Of a stretch of DNA of 64,000 nucleotides, positions 36,601-48,400 are shown in pieces. The DNA lies in the NCBI GenBank assembly GCA_030737835.1, contig CM060847.1, positions 12,538,704-12,602,703 on the forward strand, read 5' to 3'. The DNA is from Acorus gramineus (Eukaryota; Streptophyta; Magnoliopsida; Acorales; Acoraceae). Within the stretch, counting starts at the first letter, position 1. The number at the start of each line of letters is the position of its first letter. Under the pieces are notes generated by a model, which saw only the letters and a program-made list of their open reading frames with translations, did not search any database and was not told where the DNA came from. The translations under genes and the position numbers were made by a program.

Positions 36601-37031
36601 GGCGCACATGTGTAGAAGTTTGGTGATTAGATTATAGATGAAAGTGAAAATAACAAAAATAACAGTAGTTAGAAATAAAATACGATGATTTTAAAATTCC
36701 ACGAAATTCAATGTTGAGTGATATTTTTTGGAGCTATTGCCACTTCCTATGTAGAATTCAATCAATTCTACAATTAAGACAATTAAAAAAATGAATTTGT
36801 TATTTATAAATAATTCACATACATGTTACTCTATCTACAAATATCAGAATAGATAAAAATCAATTATGATGAATTTTTAAAATCTCAAAATAACTAGTTA
36901 TCATATCCCTTAAAAAAAATACTTTTAATAAATTTTGTATTTTAGTTTTTTTTTTTATAAAAAAAGTAGTAAATTCCGTGATTAAGTTTTTTATTGAGTT
37001 TAATGGAGTCAACATATACACAAAAAAAGTC

Positions 37032-37227
37032 ATCAGTGGCCATAGCACAACGGTTTATGGCTTACCTATGTTAAGGGTAGGTCTTGGATTCAAGTCTTGA
37101 CGTTGTGTCATACCTCCTATTTGTTAGGTGAAATTAAAAAAAAATTTATGTGATACAAAAGGACAAACAGACGAAGGTAACTTTCTCAGCTTAACCGTCA
37201 AGTCAGCCCACGAAAAGTCTCTCCGAT
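37032..37227 (+). mobile_element. tRNA-derived SINE
   Basis: Contains an A-box-like TAGCACAACGGT (37043-37054) and a B-box-like GATTCAAGTCT (37087-37097) at tRNA-like spacing: the internal RNA polymerase III promoter of SINEs. The head reads AGTGGCCATAGCACAACGGT and continues into a non-tRNA body ending near CTCTCCGATATG, next to a TA microsatellite (about 37,230-37,252). It does not form a complete tRNA. Flanking duplication not identified. Confidence 0.6.
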
Positions 37228-37252
37228 ATGAAATATATATATATATATATAT

Positions 37253-37629
37253 TCATCCTCTAAAATCTTAACATAGATAAGATATTTTTATGGTTAATGT
37301 ACTGCTTATAACTGTATAAATATTGGGAAACAGTGAATTTTTTTATTCAATGGAAGATTATGTCCATTTGGGGTTTGAACAGTTCAAGAGAGACAACTTT
37401 GACATATTGTAATCAATTGAAGAAGGGTAAAAAAGTGCGGGATCTATGGACTTGGGACTCTTTTTGTGTCAACATTTCCTTGAATAGTGGGGAGCGCGTC
37501 ACTGTCATCATTAGATGCATGTTTATGAGGAGTATTAAAGGGCTTTGATTGGTGTCCACCAATGCCTTTTGGTTTTGGGTATAGGTGAAGATTATTATTT
37601 AATTTCCATTGCCCACTTATAAAGAATCT
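37253..37629. other. Gene-free stretch
   Basis: One 71-codon open frame (37,333-37,548) on the plus strand is less AT-rich than its surroundings but matches no family I recognise. Not called as a gene. Confidence 0.4.
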
Positions 37630-37638
37630 TTTTCTTTT

Positions 37639-38231
37639 GGGAACAATCCATATTACCCCCTGTAAACTGAATGAAATCTATATAACCCCCTAACTTTTTT
37701 TAAAATCCATATAAACCCCTAAAAACATCTCATAAATTCAAATAATCCCCTGAATAAAATTTCCGTTCATAGATGATGAATATTTTGTGAATATTATGTT
37801 TGATTAACCCTAATAGAAAATACATTATACCAAAAAATCCTATAATGTGTTAAAAATAAGAAAAATATTCTATAAATGATGATTTTACCTCACGGATAGA
37901 GATTTATAATGTATCTAGAGATGGTCAGATCATCATTTTATAAGTTTGGTTAACCCTAATAGAAAATATGCTTGGTTAACACCTAATCATCATTTTATAA
38001 GTTTTTTTTACATATTTAACACATTGTAGTAGTTTTTTAGTATATTGTGTTTCTAATCAGGATTAACCAAATGAATTATTCATAAAATATACATCATCTA
38101 TTAACGAAAATTTTATTCATGAGGTAATTTGGATTTACTAGGTGTTTTAAGAGGGTTATATAGATTTTAAAAAAAGTCAGGGGGTTATATGAATTTCAAT
38201 CAGATTGCAGGGGGTTATATAAATTTTTCCC
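37639..38231. mobile_element. Mutator-like foldback MITE (family D), copy 1
   Basis: 593 bp flanked by perfect 9-bp duplications TTTTCTTTT (37630-37638 and 38232-38240). Arms of roughly 260 bp are imperfect reverse complements: both begin GGGAA(C/A)AAT(C/T)(C/T)ATAT and contain ATAACCCCCT, AATGTGTTAAA and TTGATTAACCCT-type blocks in mirrored order, so nearly the whole element can form a hairpin. Non-coding. A second copy is at 41,140-41,647. Confidence 0.85.
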
Positions 38232-38240
38232 TTTTCTTTT

Positions 38241-41139
38241 TTATAAAGTCGATTAAAGTCGGGGAGTCATCTAAAAACACCATATTAGCATTCTTAATTT
38301 CTCATGTACATGGAAATGATATCCTTTTATGAAAATCTTTCTACCGGTCAGTTTGATCATTTTAATTTTAAAAGATAATTTTTTATTTTTAAATAATAGT
38401 TTTAGTAGATTTTATGAAAGAGAAAATTTTACTTAGACAAGAATGAATAATAAAATGAAAGATTTCAAAAAGAATTTTTTTGGGTGTTGTAATGGAATGA
38501 AAATGAAAATGAATGTCAAACTAGTCCTAAGTCGATTTAAAATTCATTCTCACTCTCTTTTTTGTTAAAACATTGTGATATTTTATATTTATAATTTCAT
38601 TCATATGTTCATTCTTATATATCAAATACAATTTTTTTATATATTTATGAGTGTAGTCCTATACCATAATTATTAAAAATGGTTCTAGTCTTGCTAGATG
38701 CAAGACTAAAATCAGTATAATAAGTCTTTTTGGACAAGTTTTGTGACCTCTATTTAATGAGTTATTTTGATTATAAGAAAAAAAAATTAAGACTTATAAC
38801 AGATCAACCTACCAGGAAGGGGTTCCAGAACCAAAAAATATATATATTTTGTTTTATAATTTTTTAATTGATTTTTATTTATTTATTTTGAATATGTGTG
38901 AGAGATCTGTTTTAGGAGTTCTCATAGGAACTCACTTAATTAAGCCATTTAATATCAGGATAACCCTTGTAAAAAGAATAATAGTCACATTTTCAAGATT
39001 TGCAATTTGCACAAAATATTGGTTACTAAACTACTTACAGAGCACTCAGTGTATTTTTTAAACTTGCAACAATGAAGCAATATTTTTAATTCTTAGGATT
39101 TGGACTTGCTAACTTAGTGGTTGGTAAAACAATGTGCAACAATTAAGTCAAAAATTGAGTTCCAACTTATATCTCACAAAAAATTATTGTAACACTTTGT
39201 ATTCAATATTGAAAATTCTACTGAACCTCTTCTTGATAAAATGGGAGAGATACCAATTTTTTAGTGAGAAGACTTGGATTTGAGTGTTGTTGTCTGTTAA
39301 TAAGGAAAGATTTGATCAAGAAAAAAAAAATACTCACAAATAAATAATATATATATATATATTGAAAATTCTAAATATTTTTTTTTGTATGAAATTCTAG
39401 ATATTGCATCCGATAATTGAATGAGTCCATATCCTATTCGAATTAAGTAAAAACAAAATGGACAGACCAAATGATGAACAATAGTTCCATTTTCGAGATT
39501 TATTATTAAATTGTTATGGCTGACATATTGTTTTATGCGACATATTCTTGTTATCACATCAATATTAATCTGATGTTATTTGATCATACATTTCACAGTT
39601 AATCCTAACCAATATCCCAATATCAATGAGAATGGTTTCATCATCATTTTAGCTATGCATACCTCACTCTCTATCCAGCATGGATTCCATGTATACCTTA
39701 CTCTATCCAGCATGGATACGATTATTGCTTATGATTTCAATAGGTACAGCATTGATGACCGACAACGCGTCCAATTGCTAAAACCAGTCCCACAATCAGA
39801 TTTTATTATCAAAACACCCGGGTCTAGTTTGATACGGGAATAAAAAAATTAGGATAAGAAAAAAATTAGATTAAATTATTTGTTATCCTGTATGACATTA
39901 AAAAAATGGATAAAGCATGAACAATTGTTCACATTTTGAGATAAAAAATAGGGATAGTTTGTTTTTGGTAAAAGGTGGAACATACTTTATTCCAATTTTG
40001 TAAAATTAGGATAACATTTATGATTACCCTTTCCAACAAAAAACAAAAAAAAAAGAAAAAAAGAAAAAAAAAAGAATGTGTTCCACCAAACAATACTAAT
40101 GACCCATTAATAAAAAGGGTAAATCTGGTATTTTTTTAAAAAAATTAAAGTTATCTCATATTTGATCTAAATACAAGATTGAGGATAAGAATACAAAAAA
40201 TGAGGATAATAAAAAACATTACTATATGCAAATCTAGATAAAAATAATGATTTTTTTATCCTTATAAATTAGGTTAACTTATCTTAAAAATTTATTTCTT
40301 TATCAAATTAGGGCTTCAGTGGCTTAAAATAATTAATTATAAAATAATTGAGAACAATCAGACTCGTCAGACCTTATACAATCCATTTTACGGTTGAGAT
40401 GCAAATTCATGATTATTTATCATCAAAAGACTACTAGATGTTTTTTTGTAGTAAAAAAATATGCAAGGACTCTCGATTAAATATGTTTAACAAAAAATTT
40501 CGTTCTAAAATAAAATGTCCGTATTTGAATATTTCATATTAGATAGGAATATGATATTATCTGTTCTGAAAACTATATGTACCTAAAACAATATTATATT
40601 TTTATTTAATATATTAATACATTTGTTATTTTAGTGTCGGTATGAGTTTTTTTTTATCAATTTGTTACTTTAAAACATGTAATGTTGTGAGTATACTTAA
40701 AACTTTATGTTTTATTATATTAATTAATTATTAAATTTTTTACATATCTCAGATATCATTTATATGTTTTTTATTTTTAGATATTAGATTTTTAGATATT
40801 TAAATCATATCTACATGACTATATCATATTTAAATTTTTTAGATATTTAAGAAAATTATCATAATCCGAATCTAAAATTTTAGATCAAATATAGATATTT
40901 ATTTTGAATATCAGTCATATACTAATGTTTTTTTTTAAAATATAGATACCAACTTATCCTATCTGGATCAGCTTGTACAACAACGGCTTATCTACAAAAA
41001 AAAAAAAAAAAACACGGTCAAGTGGCAAAAAATGTAATTCCCGCATCACCATACACGTGTCGCAGATCCCAAGTACCGCCTCGAACGTTAGCATTTCCCG
41101 CACCCAAACCTTCTTTTCTTCTCGAAATATTAAAAAAGA
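38241..41139. other. Gene-free AT-rich intergenic stretch
   Basis: Holds a TA microsatellite near 39,344-39,362, poly-A/T tracts, a duplicated CTATCCAGCATGGAT word near 39,670-39,716, and a possible decayed tRNA-like piece near 39,110-39,175. Open frames of 60-90 codons are AT-rich and unrecognised. No gene called. Confidence 0.45.
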
Positions 41140-41647
41140 GGAAACAATCCATATAATTCCTTTTATTTTTCTTAAAATCTATATAACCCCCTAAAAACAT
41201 CTCATAAATCTAAATAACTATATAAATAAAAATTTTATTAATAAATGATAAATATTTTATGAATATTTTATTTGATTAATTCTGACTGAAGACATAATAT
41301 ACTAAAAAATCACTACAATGTGTTAAAAATTCTAAAAATCATATGAAAATGACAATTTTACCCTCTCTAGATATGTTATAAAACCCTATCCAGATGGGTA
41401 AAATCATCATTTATAGAAGATTTTTCACATTTTTAACACATTATAGGTTTTTTTGATATACTGTATTTTCTATCAAAGTTAACCAAACATAATATTCATA
41501 AAATATTCATTATCTATAAATGTAAATCTTATTTAGAGGGTTATTTGGATTTACTAAATGTTTTCCGGGGGTTATATGGATTTTAAGAAAAGTCAGGGGG
41601 TTACATGGGTTTCAGTAAGTTTATAGGGGGTTATATGGATTTTTCCC
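41140..41647. mobile_element. Mutator-like foldback MITE (family D), copy 2
   Basis: 508 bp flanked by TAAAAAAGA and TAAAAAAAA (8 of 9 matching). Arms repeat the family D blocks (CTATATAACCCCCTAAAAAC, CAATGTGTTAAAAAT, and the inverse AGGGGGTTATATGGATTT). It lies about 820 bp upstream of the myosin start codon and so may sit in its promoter. Confidence 0.8.
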
Positions 41648-41656
41648 TAAAAAAAA

Positions 41657-42468
41657 TGGGAACAACACATTCAACGCATCCAACGGTCCTCAAACAACGT
41701 CAGATAACCCCCCCACCCGAAATGGCGCTCCTCAATTCAAACGCCCCATTGGAACTGTACACAATTACATAAACACCCTTCATCGCCAATTAATCGCGTT
41801 CCACCTTCAACGGCCAGGATTGCATGACGTAGTCGTAATTATTTGGATAATATTAGCTTTATATCCAGCAACATTAGAACAAAAAAAAATTAATGTGAAT
41901 TAATATGGTCTTCCAAAAAAAAAATCTGTGAGAGATAAAGAGAAAGTGCTTCACACATACGGTTCCAGATCTACGGTTAGAGAGAGAGAGAGAGAGAGGG
42001 GCCCCCATTTTGCTCTGCAACAAAAGGAAGAACAAATAATAGACAAATAAATTTGAATTCCTGACAAAGCAATCTTTGCTTCTTTTTGAATTGAATCGGT
42101 TTCCCGTCCAAAGAAGCCATCTTGGGCTGTTCTTTGTTCTTTCCATCACGTTCTCTCCAATTGAGGCTTCGGAGAAACGATTGGTTTTTTTTTTTTATGC
42201 TTTTGTGCTTTTTCTGGGTATCTCTGCTTAATATTTGGTGTGGGTTTTTGAAAAAATCGTGATTTTGTCATCCAAGTTTTGATTTTTAGGTGGATTTGCG
42301 TCACTGGGTGGGTGTTTCTAGGGTTTTCCGTCCGAAATTGGGTGGGAAATGAAAGACCCATTGAAGAGGAGCACAATTTGGTGGTTGGGTTTAGAAATGT
42401 AGGCTTGTTTTGGTTCCTTTTTAGGTGGGTTTGGAGAGAAAGAGAGAGAGAGAGGTACAGAGAGAACC
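41657..42468 (+). promoter_or_regulatory. Myosin upstream region and 5' leader
   Basis: Composition becomes less AT-rich toward the start codon. A (GA)n tract at about 41,979-41,998 and a second GA tract at 42,434-42,452, just before the ATG, are typical of plant leaders. A TATA box or transcription start could not be fixed. Confidence 0.4.
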
Positions 42469-45400
42469 ATGTTGTCTGCAGCAATGGCTCCTCCATCGAT
42501 TGCGAGAAGTTCTCTCGAGGAGATGCTTGACACGATCAAGAGGAGGGATGAGCTCCCAAAGGATGTGCCCCCGGCGCTCCCCACTCGTCCGACCTCGAGG
42601 AGTCGACGGCCCTCTTCGAGGCGGTCGTTGCCGGTCAGTGTAAAAATTGACAGTTTGAGTGTTCCAAATTGTCCTCCTCCGAAGGAGGCCGTGAAGACGG
42701 AAGAGAAAAGACCGGAGCGGGTTTTGATGGCGGAGAAAGTGTCAGGCGTTAAAAGTGGGATTTTTGGGAGTATGAAATTGTCGAAGAAGATGGACCCGAC
42801 GGAGGAGTCGCCTTATGATGAGGTAGCGGTGGTGAATGACAGTGAGGAAAAGATGTTGGAGAGAAGTCAGGGGTCTGATCCTTCTGTTTCATCGATCCCG
42901 TCCTCTTCGCCTCCATTGAATGAGGAGGCTGGTTGGAGTGACAATGCTGGATATGTTCTGAGGGAGGTAAATTCCTATTGGGTCTATTTTTTTTTTAAGT
43001 CAGTCTGTCTTGGTATTGCTGATGGAACAAATGTCTCATTGAGTTATTGTTCAAGCATTTATTAACTGTGGAAGTATTTGAAGTTACAATTTTCTTTTGT
43101 GACTTTTATTTTCTAGACAATTTTTTGAACCATGTTGATCCTTGTTACTGTTTTCATGATTGCTGGTGAAAGTTCAAAATGCATTGCTTAGCATGTTCTC
43201 TATGCTATGAATTTTAAGTCATATCCCTAGTCGTGCTTGCATGATCTTGAATTTTTAACTCACAATACTGCATTCTATATATCAATATGGATATGCTTGG
43301 GGACTCCACTTTTAACTACTTCTCAACCTCTTTAGTAGGATGGGGGAGGTGTATTAGATTTTGAATTTTTTCAATGTTGCAGTGAAGATGGTGGATTTTA
43401 CCTACGAATCAGTGATCCATGATTTTCTAATAAACTCTTAATTATTTTGGAAGTATTTATGGACTTAAGAAAATAGGGTGGTCTATGGGGCTGGCTGGAC
43501 ATGGACAGAACTTGACGTAACAAAATAACTGGACTTTGATACCTACATAGGGTGCATGCAGTTTGAAAACCTATAAATATTGATCATATTTGAGAGATCA
43601 TCATTTAGAAGGAAATGTATCATAGGATTAGATGACTGGATTTTGTATTTTTTGTGGAAACAGATTAGGGTTCAATGAACTTTGGTCGAAGTTCTCTTTG
43701 TTTCAATGTGGGGTTGATGTTTTTTGATGGTATACATTTGGGCTTTTTGTTTCAGAAACTTCGAGTCTGGTGTTGGCCTCAAAACATTCAATGGGAATTA
43801 GGAAGGGTACAATCAATCACCGGGGAGAATGTTCAGATTATACTTTCGGATGGAACAGTGAGTTCTTTAACTCAGATCACTCTTCTAACGAGCTCTCTCC
43901 ATCAATCATGATAGTGAAATTCACATGTAGTCACTCGTAACATTTTGCTTTTAAACAGGTTGTCAGGGTGCCCACAGAAAATATTTTACCTGCGAATCCT
44001 GATATCCTAGAGGGCGTGGATGATCTAATACAGTTAAGTTACTTGAATGAGCCTTCAGTTCTTCACAATCTGAATAACAGATTTTCTCATGACATGATTT
44101 ATGTAAGTGTTACGAACACCTCTGCCTTTTCACGTCAGCTGAGTATTTTTTTTTACTCATTTTTATAATGTTGTTCTACCTCTTTTTCTCCCATTCTCTG
44201 TGTAGACTAAAGCAGGGCCTGTTTTGGTTGCAATCAATCCCTTCAAAAAGGTATCTCTATATGGAAATGATCGTGTTTCAGCTTATAGGCAGAAACTTAC
44301 GGATAAGCCTCATGTCTATGCCATTTCAGACACCGCTTTCAATCAGATGATGAGAGGTGATGATAACATTACATACTCGGAGAAATAACACTTTCTCTTG
44401 GTTAATGGTTTGTATTAAGAAAGCATGCTTGAGCACTTTCTGACACATTTTTATTCTTGTTTTGGGGATATTGCAGATGAAATGGATCAGTCTATCATCA
44501 TAAGGTAAACATATTTGCTTACCAATCAAAAGAAAAATAATTTCTGTGCCAGTAAATGGTTGTCCATGCTCCATGCTGATTTAGCAATATTGACACATGG
44601 CCTGCTTCACAGTGGTGAGAGTGGAGCTGGGAAAACTGAAACAGCAAAAATAGCAATGCAATATTTGGCTGCTCTTGGAGGGGGCAGTGGTATTGAAAAT
44701 GAAGTTTTGAAGACGAGTTCTATTCTGGAATCATTTGGTAATGCAAAGACTCTAAGAAATGATAATTCAAGCAGATTTGTGAGTTTTCCTTCTTCACTGA
44801 ATTACAAACCCTTTCAAATCATCTATCTCTGCAGTCCAACTTATTGTTATTGTAGATATCTTCTTTATCTGATTCATGTAATTGACAGTGTTCACTGTGT
44901 TTCAGGGAAAGCTCATTGAAATTCGGTTTGCAACGAGTGGAAAAATTTGTGGTGCTAGGATTCAGACCTGTAAGCATATTTTTAGATCATTTATTCCCAT
45001 CTATAAATAGACTTTTGTTCTGACTTCTTGTCCTCTGTCCCTTTGCCAACCTTCTTCCTATGTTGCAGTTTTGCTAGAGAAGGTATGTCAACTTCTATGC
45101 TAACCTAATTATGGATGAGTTTTTAGATGTGCATCACTAGTTCTGAACCCCCTGTCTCCTTTGAGCAGTCCAGAGTTGTCCAGAGAGCAAAGGGAGAGAG
45201 ATCATATCATATCTTCTATCAGCTGTGCGCTGGAGCTCCTCCTAGACTTAAAGGTCAATACTCCATTTGAGAGTTCACTGCCTCATTTACATTTTTTATG
45301 TGATATTTTATTGAAGGCCACTTTTAGTGCATTCGTTGATTTAGCAAAATTGTAAATGAACGGTGAAATCAATAAAGAAACTTCCTGTCTTTACCGTTTC

Positions 45401-48400
45401 AGGGAAGATACATCTTCTATTTCAGCCTTATTATCTTAGCTATAAAGTTGCACAAAAATTGCAAAATGTATATGCTAAACTATTTAGATTATCACCTGAT
45501 GCCTGGTGTTGCATTAAAATCTTCTGCTCTCAACTGAAACATCATTGAGAATGGTGATCAGTGCTAGTAAGTTGATCAGTGAAGAACGGTGATAATTATA
45601 CCATTGGTTTTTTTTTATTAAGACCAAATTATGGGCCATAGATATGTGTTTAGCTTTATGATTATTTCCTGCTTTAAATGAGTCATGTTTTGTTCACCTG
45701 CATCTTCAGATATCCAATCACAAATTAGATAAAATTCTTATTCTGAATGGATAGTATTTGTTTATGGAAGTTGCTGCAATTACTGCTATGTTTGCCTCAT
45801 GGTTCACTCTCCAATGTTTACAAAGTTATTGCACGTCTTCTTTGATTGAGTTTAAATATGCAGTATGGCTTTTATCATCCTTTTGATTTTTTGGAGAACT
45901 GCACTTGTATGCAGAGCATTTGAACCTGAAATCAGCTCGTGAATATGATTACCTGAATCAGAGTGATTGCCTGACGATTGATGATGTTGATGATGCCCGG
46001 AGGTTTAAGATGCTGATGGTAACTTGGAGAAAGTGATTGGTTACCAAATTTTTACATACATTCATTGAACTGTTCAATGTATTAAAGAAATCATGATGGT
46101 GTGGTTATTTCATTTGTGCTTTCCCTGTACGATCAGGAAGCCTTGGATGTTGTTCAAATTCGCAAGGAAGATCAAAGGAGTGCGTTTGCAATGCTTGCTG
46201 CAGTGTTATGGCTGGGAAATATTTCATTCTCAGTAATTGATAATGAAAATCATGTTGAAACGGTTGAAGACGAAGGTACATAAAATACATGTAATATCCT
46301 TTCTTTTTGTAGTGCTAATCTACGAATTTGTTTAATGTTGTAATTATAAATGAATTATGATGATAAACCATGTATTGCAGTGCCAAATTCCTTCTATGGT
46401 CTGGGATATTTTCTCTGTTGTTTTATTAGGAAACTGAGAGTTTAGTGTTTGTGGATTGAATTGAGTTACTGGTGACTTTAGTAAAAAGAAAAAAGAAAAA
46501 AGAGAGCCTCATACAATGGTGTTACTATTTTTCTACATAGATTTTACATTCTTTATTTTTCTATGGAGTTCTTTTGCCTCTACTATTTGTAATATTTTTA
46601 ATACTTGCAACACAGCTGTAGCAATTATCATCTTCTTTGCAAAAATTTTAGCCGATGCTAGTATGCTACTAATACTATGCTTGGTGGTATATGAGCAGGC
46701 TCTTCGTTTCAAATAATTTTATTACTAGAGCTACTCGTAGAGGTTACTATTTTTTGGCAAGTAACTGATGTAATGCAATTCTGAATCACAGTGCAGGTGG
46801 ACCTACAATCATGTGATAATGATGTTATTATTTTTGTTTCAGGTGTGACCACTGCAGCAAGATTAATGGGTTGCGGTGTTAGAGACTTGATGTTATCATT
46901 ATCCACTCGCAAAATTCAAGTAGGCAATGATAATATTGTGCAAAAATTAACGTTATCCAAGGTATGACATTTGTAAGAATCCACTTTATTTTATACACAT
47001 ACTGAGGAAGATTATATGAAGCTATCTCTCGTAATCTGCAGGCAATCGATGCTCGGGATGCATTGGCCAAATCCATCTATGCTAGCTTGTTTGACTGGCT
47101 TGTGGAACAGATCAACAATTCACTTGAAGCTGGGAAAGAGAATACTGGGAGATCCATCAGCATATTAGACATCTATGGATTTGAGTCTTTTCATGTATGA
47201 ATTTTGTTATGTTTGGTTGAGGCACTTCTTTGAAAATACTATTCATCTCTGACTGTTATTTTGTATATCTCCAGAAGAATGGCTTTGAACAATTTTGTAT
47301 AAACTATGCAAATGAGAGGCTGCAGCAACACTTCAATAGGCATCTCTTTAAACTTGAACAGGAGGTGAGATTCTTGGATCTATTATAGCAAAAAAATGCT
47401 GGACATAGATGATCCTGTCCTAAAACATAATACCCAATTTCCGTCTTTAATGACGAGTATCTTCAGAGGGCCATTTTCATGGTTTTTTAATGTAATTTAG
47501 GTACCTTTTTTCTGCCTGCAAACATAGACTGTACTGTTTTATTCAAAAAAATAAAAATAAAAAACATGGATTGTACTGTGTTTTCCCTCCTATTCCTATA
47601 TTCAAATTCTGAATCGTGTTCATAATGATGGGCCTGATTTTTTTTTGTTGGGTAATATGAACTGTTTTTTTATTGTAATTTTGTAACAGGATTATACCCA
47701 GGATGGAATTGACTGGACAAGAGTTGAATTTGAGGACAATCAAGAATGTTTGAATCTTTTTGAGAAGGTAACTATTTCTTAGATCTCAGTATGTTTCTCT
47801 TTTGGCGGAGCACTCAAATTTTGTATATTCCATGTCTGCTTAATAGTTTTAGAGGCTATTTGTTTTGAGCTTCGAATCATAAATAAACTTCATTAACCTA
47901 TTTATTTTTATAATAAAAGATTTATTTTGTCAAAACATGAAAATGTGCAGGTATTACTTGATCACTATCTTTATTTGAGATCCATGTAATAATTTAAAAC
48001 ACCTCTGCTTGTGTAATCATTAAGTTTTCAATCTCCTATTGCAAGCACCAAATTGACCCATCCTCTGTTTATATGTTATATGTTACAAGAGTTCCAACAA
48101 TGAGATGAGTGGTACACAATGAGATGAGAATGTGGTTGTGTTTGTTGCCTTTTTCAATCTTGAACGTATCTATCAATCACTTTATTTTTCCTCCAGCACC
48201 TGTTATCTTTGGAATGGATGGAGGCTTTAGAACTTCAAATGGATGTTTACCAGTTAATCTTCTTTTTGAGAGCCAGGTAAAAGCTCTTGTGTGGAGTTTG
48301 GCTCCCGGAAATCTCTGGTTGAGAAGGGTCAATCTTTCAGTAATATGTCCCAGATCATCCTACATATCATTTTTGTTAGCTTGCTTCTGCAAAGCTTTTC

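Noticed and set aside
39580-39843. 87-codon open frame between repeats
   Set aside because: No recognised family, no splice or codon signal, and surrounded by AT-rich intergenic DNA.
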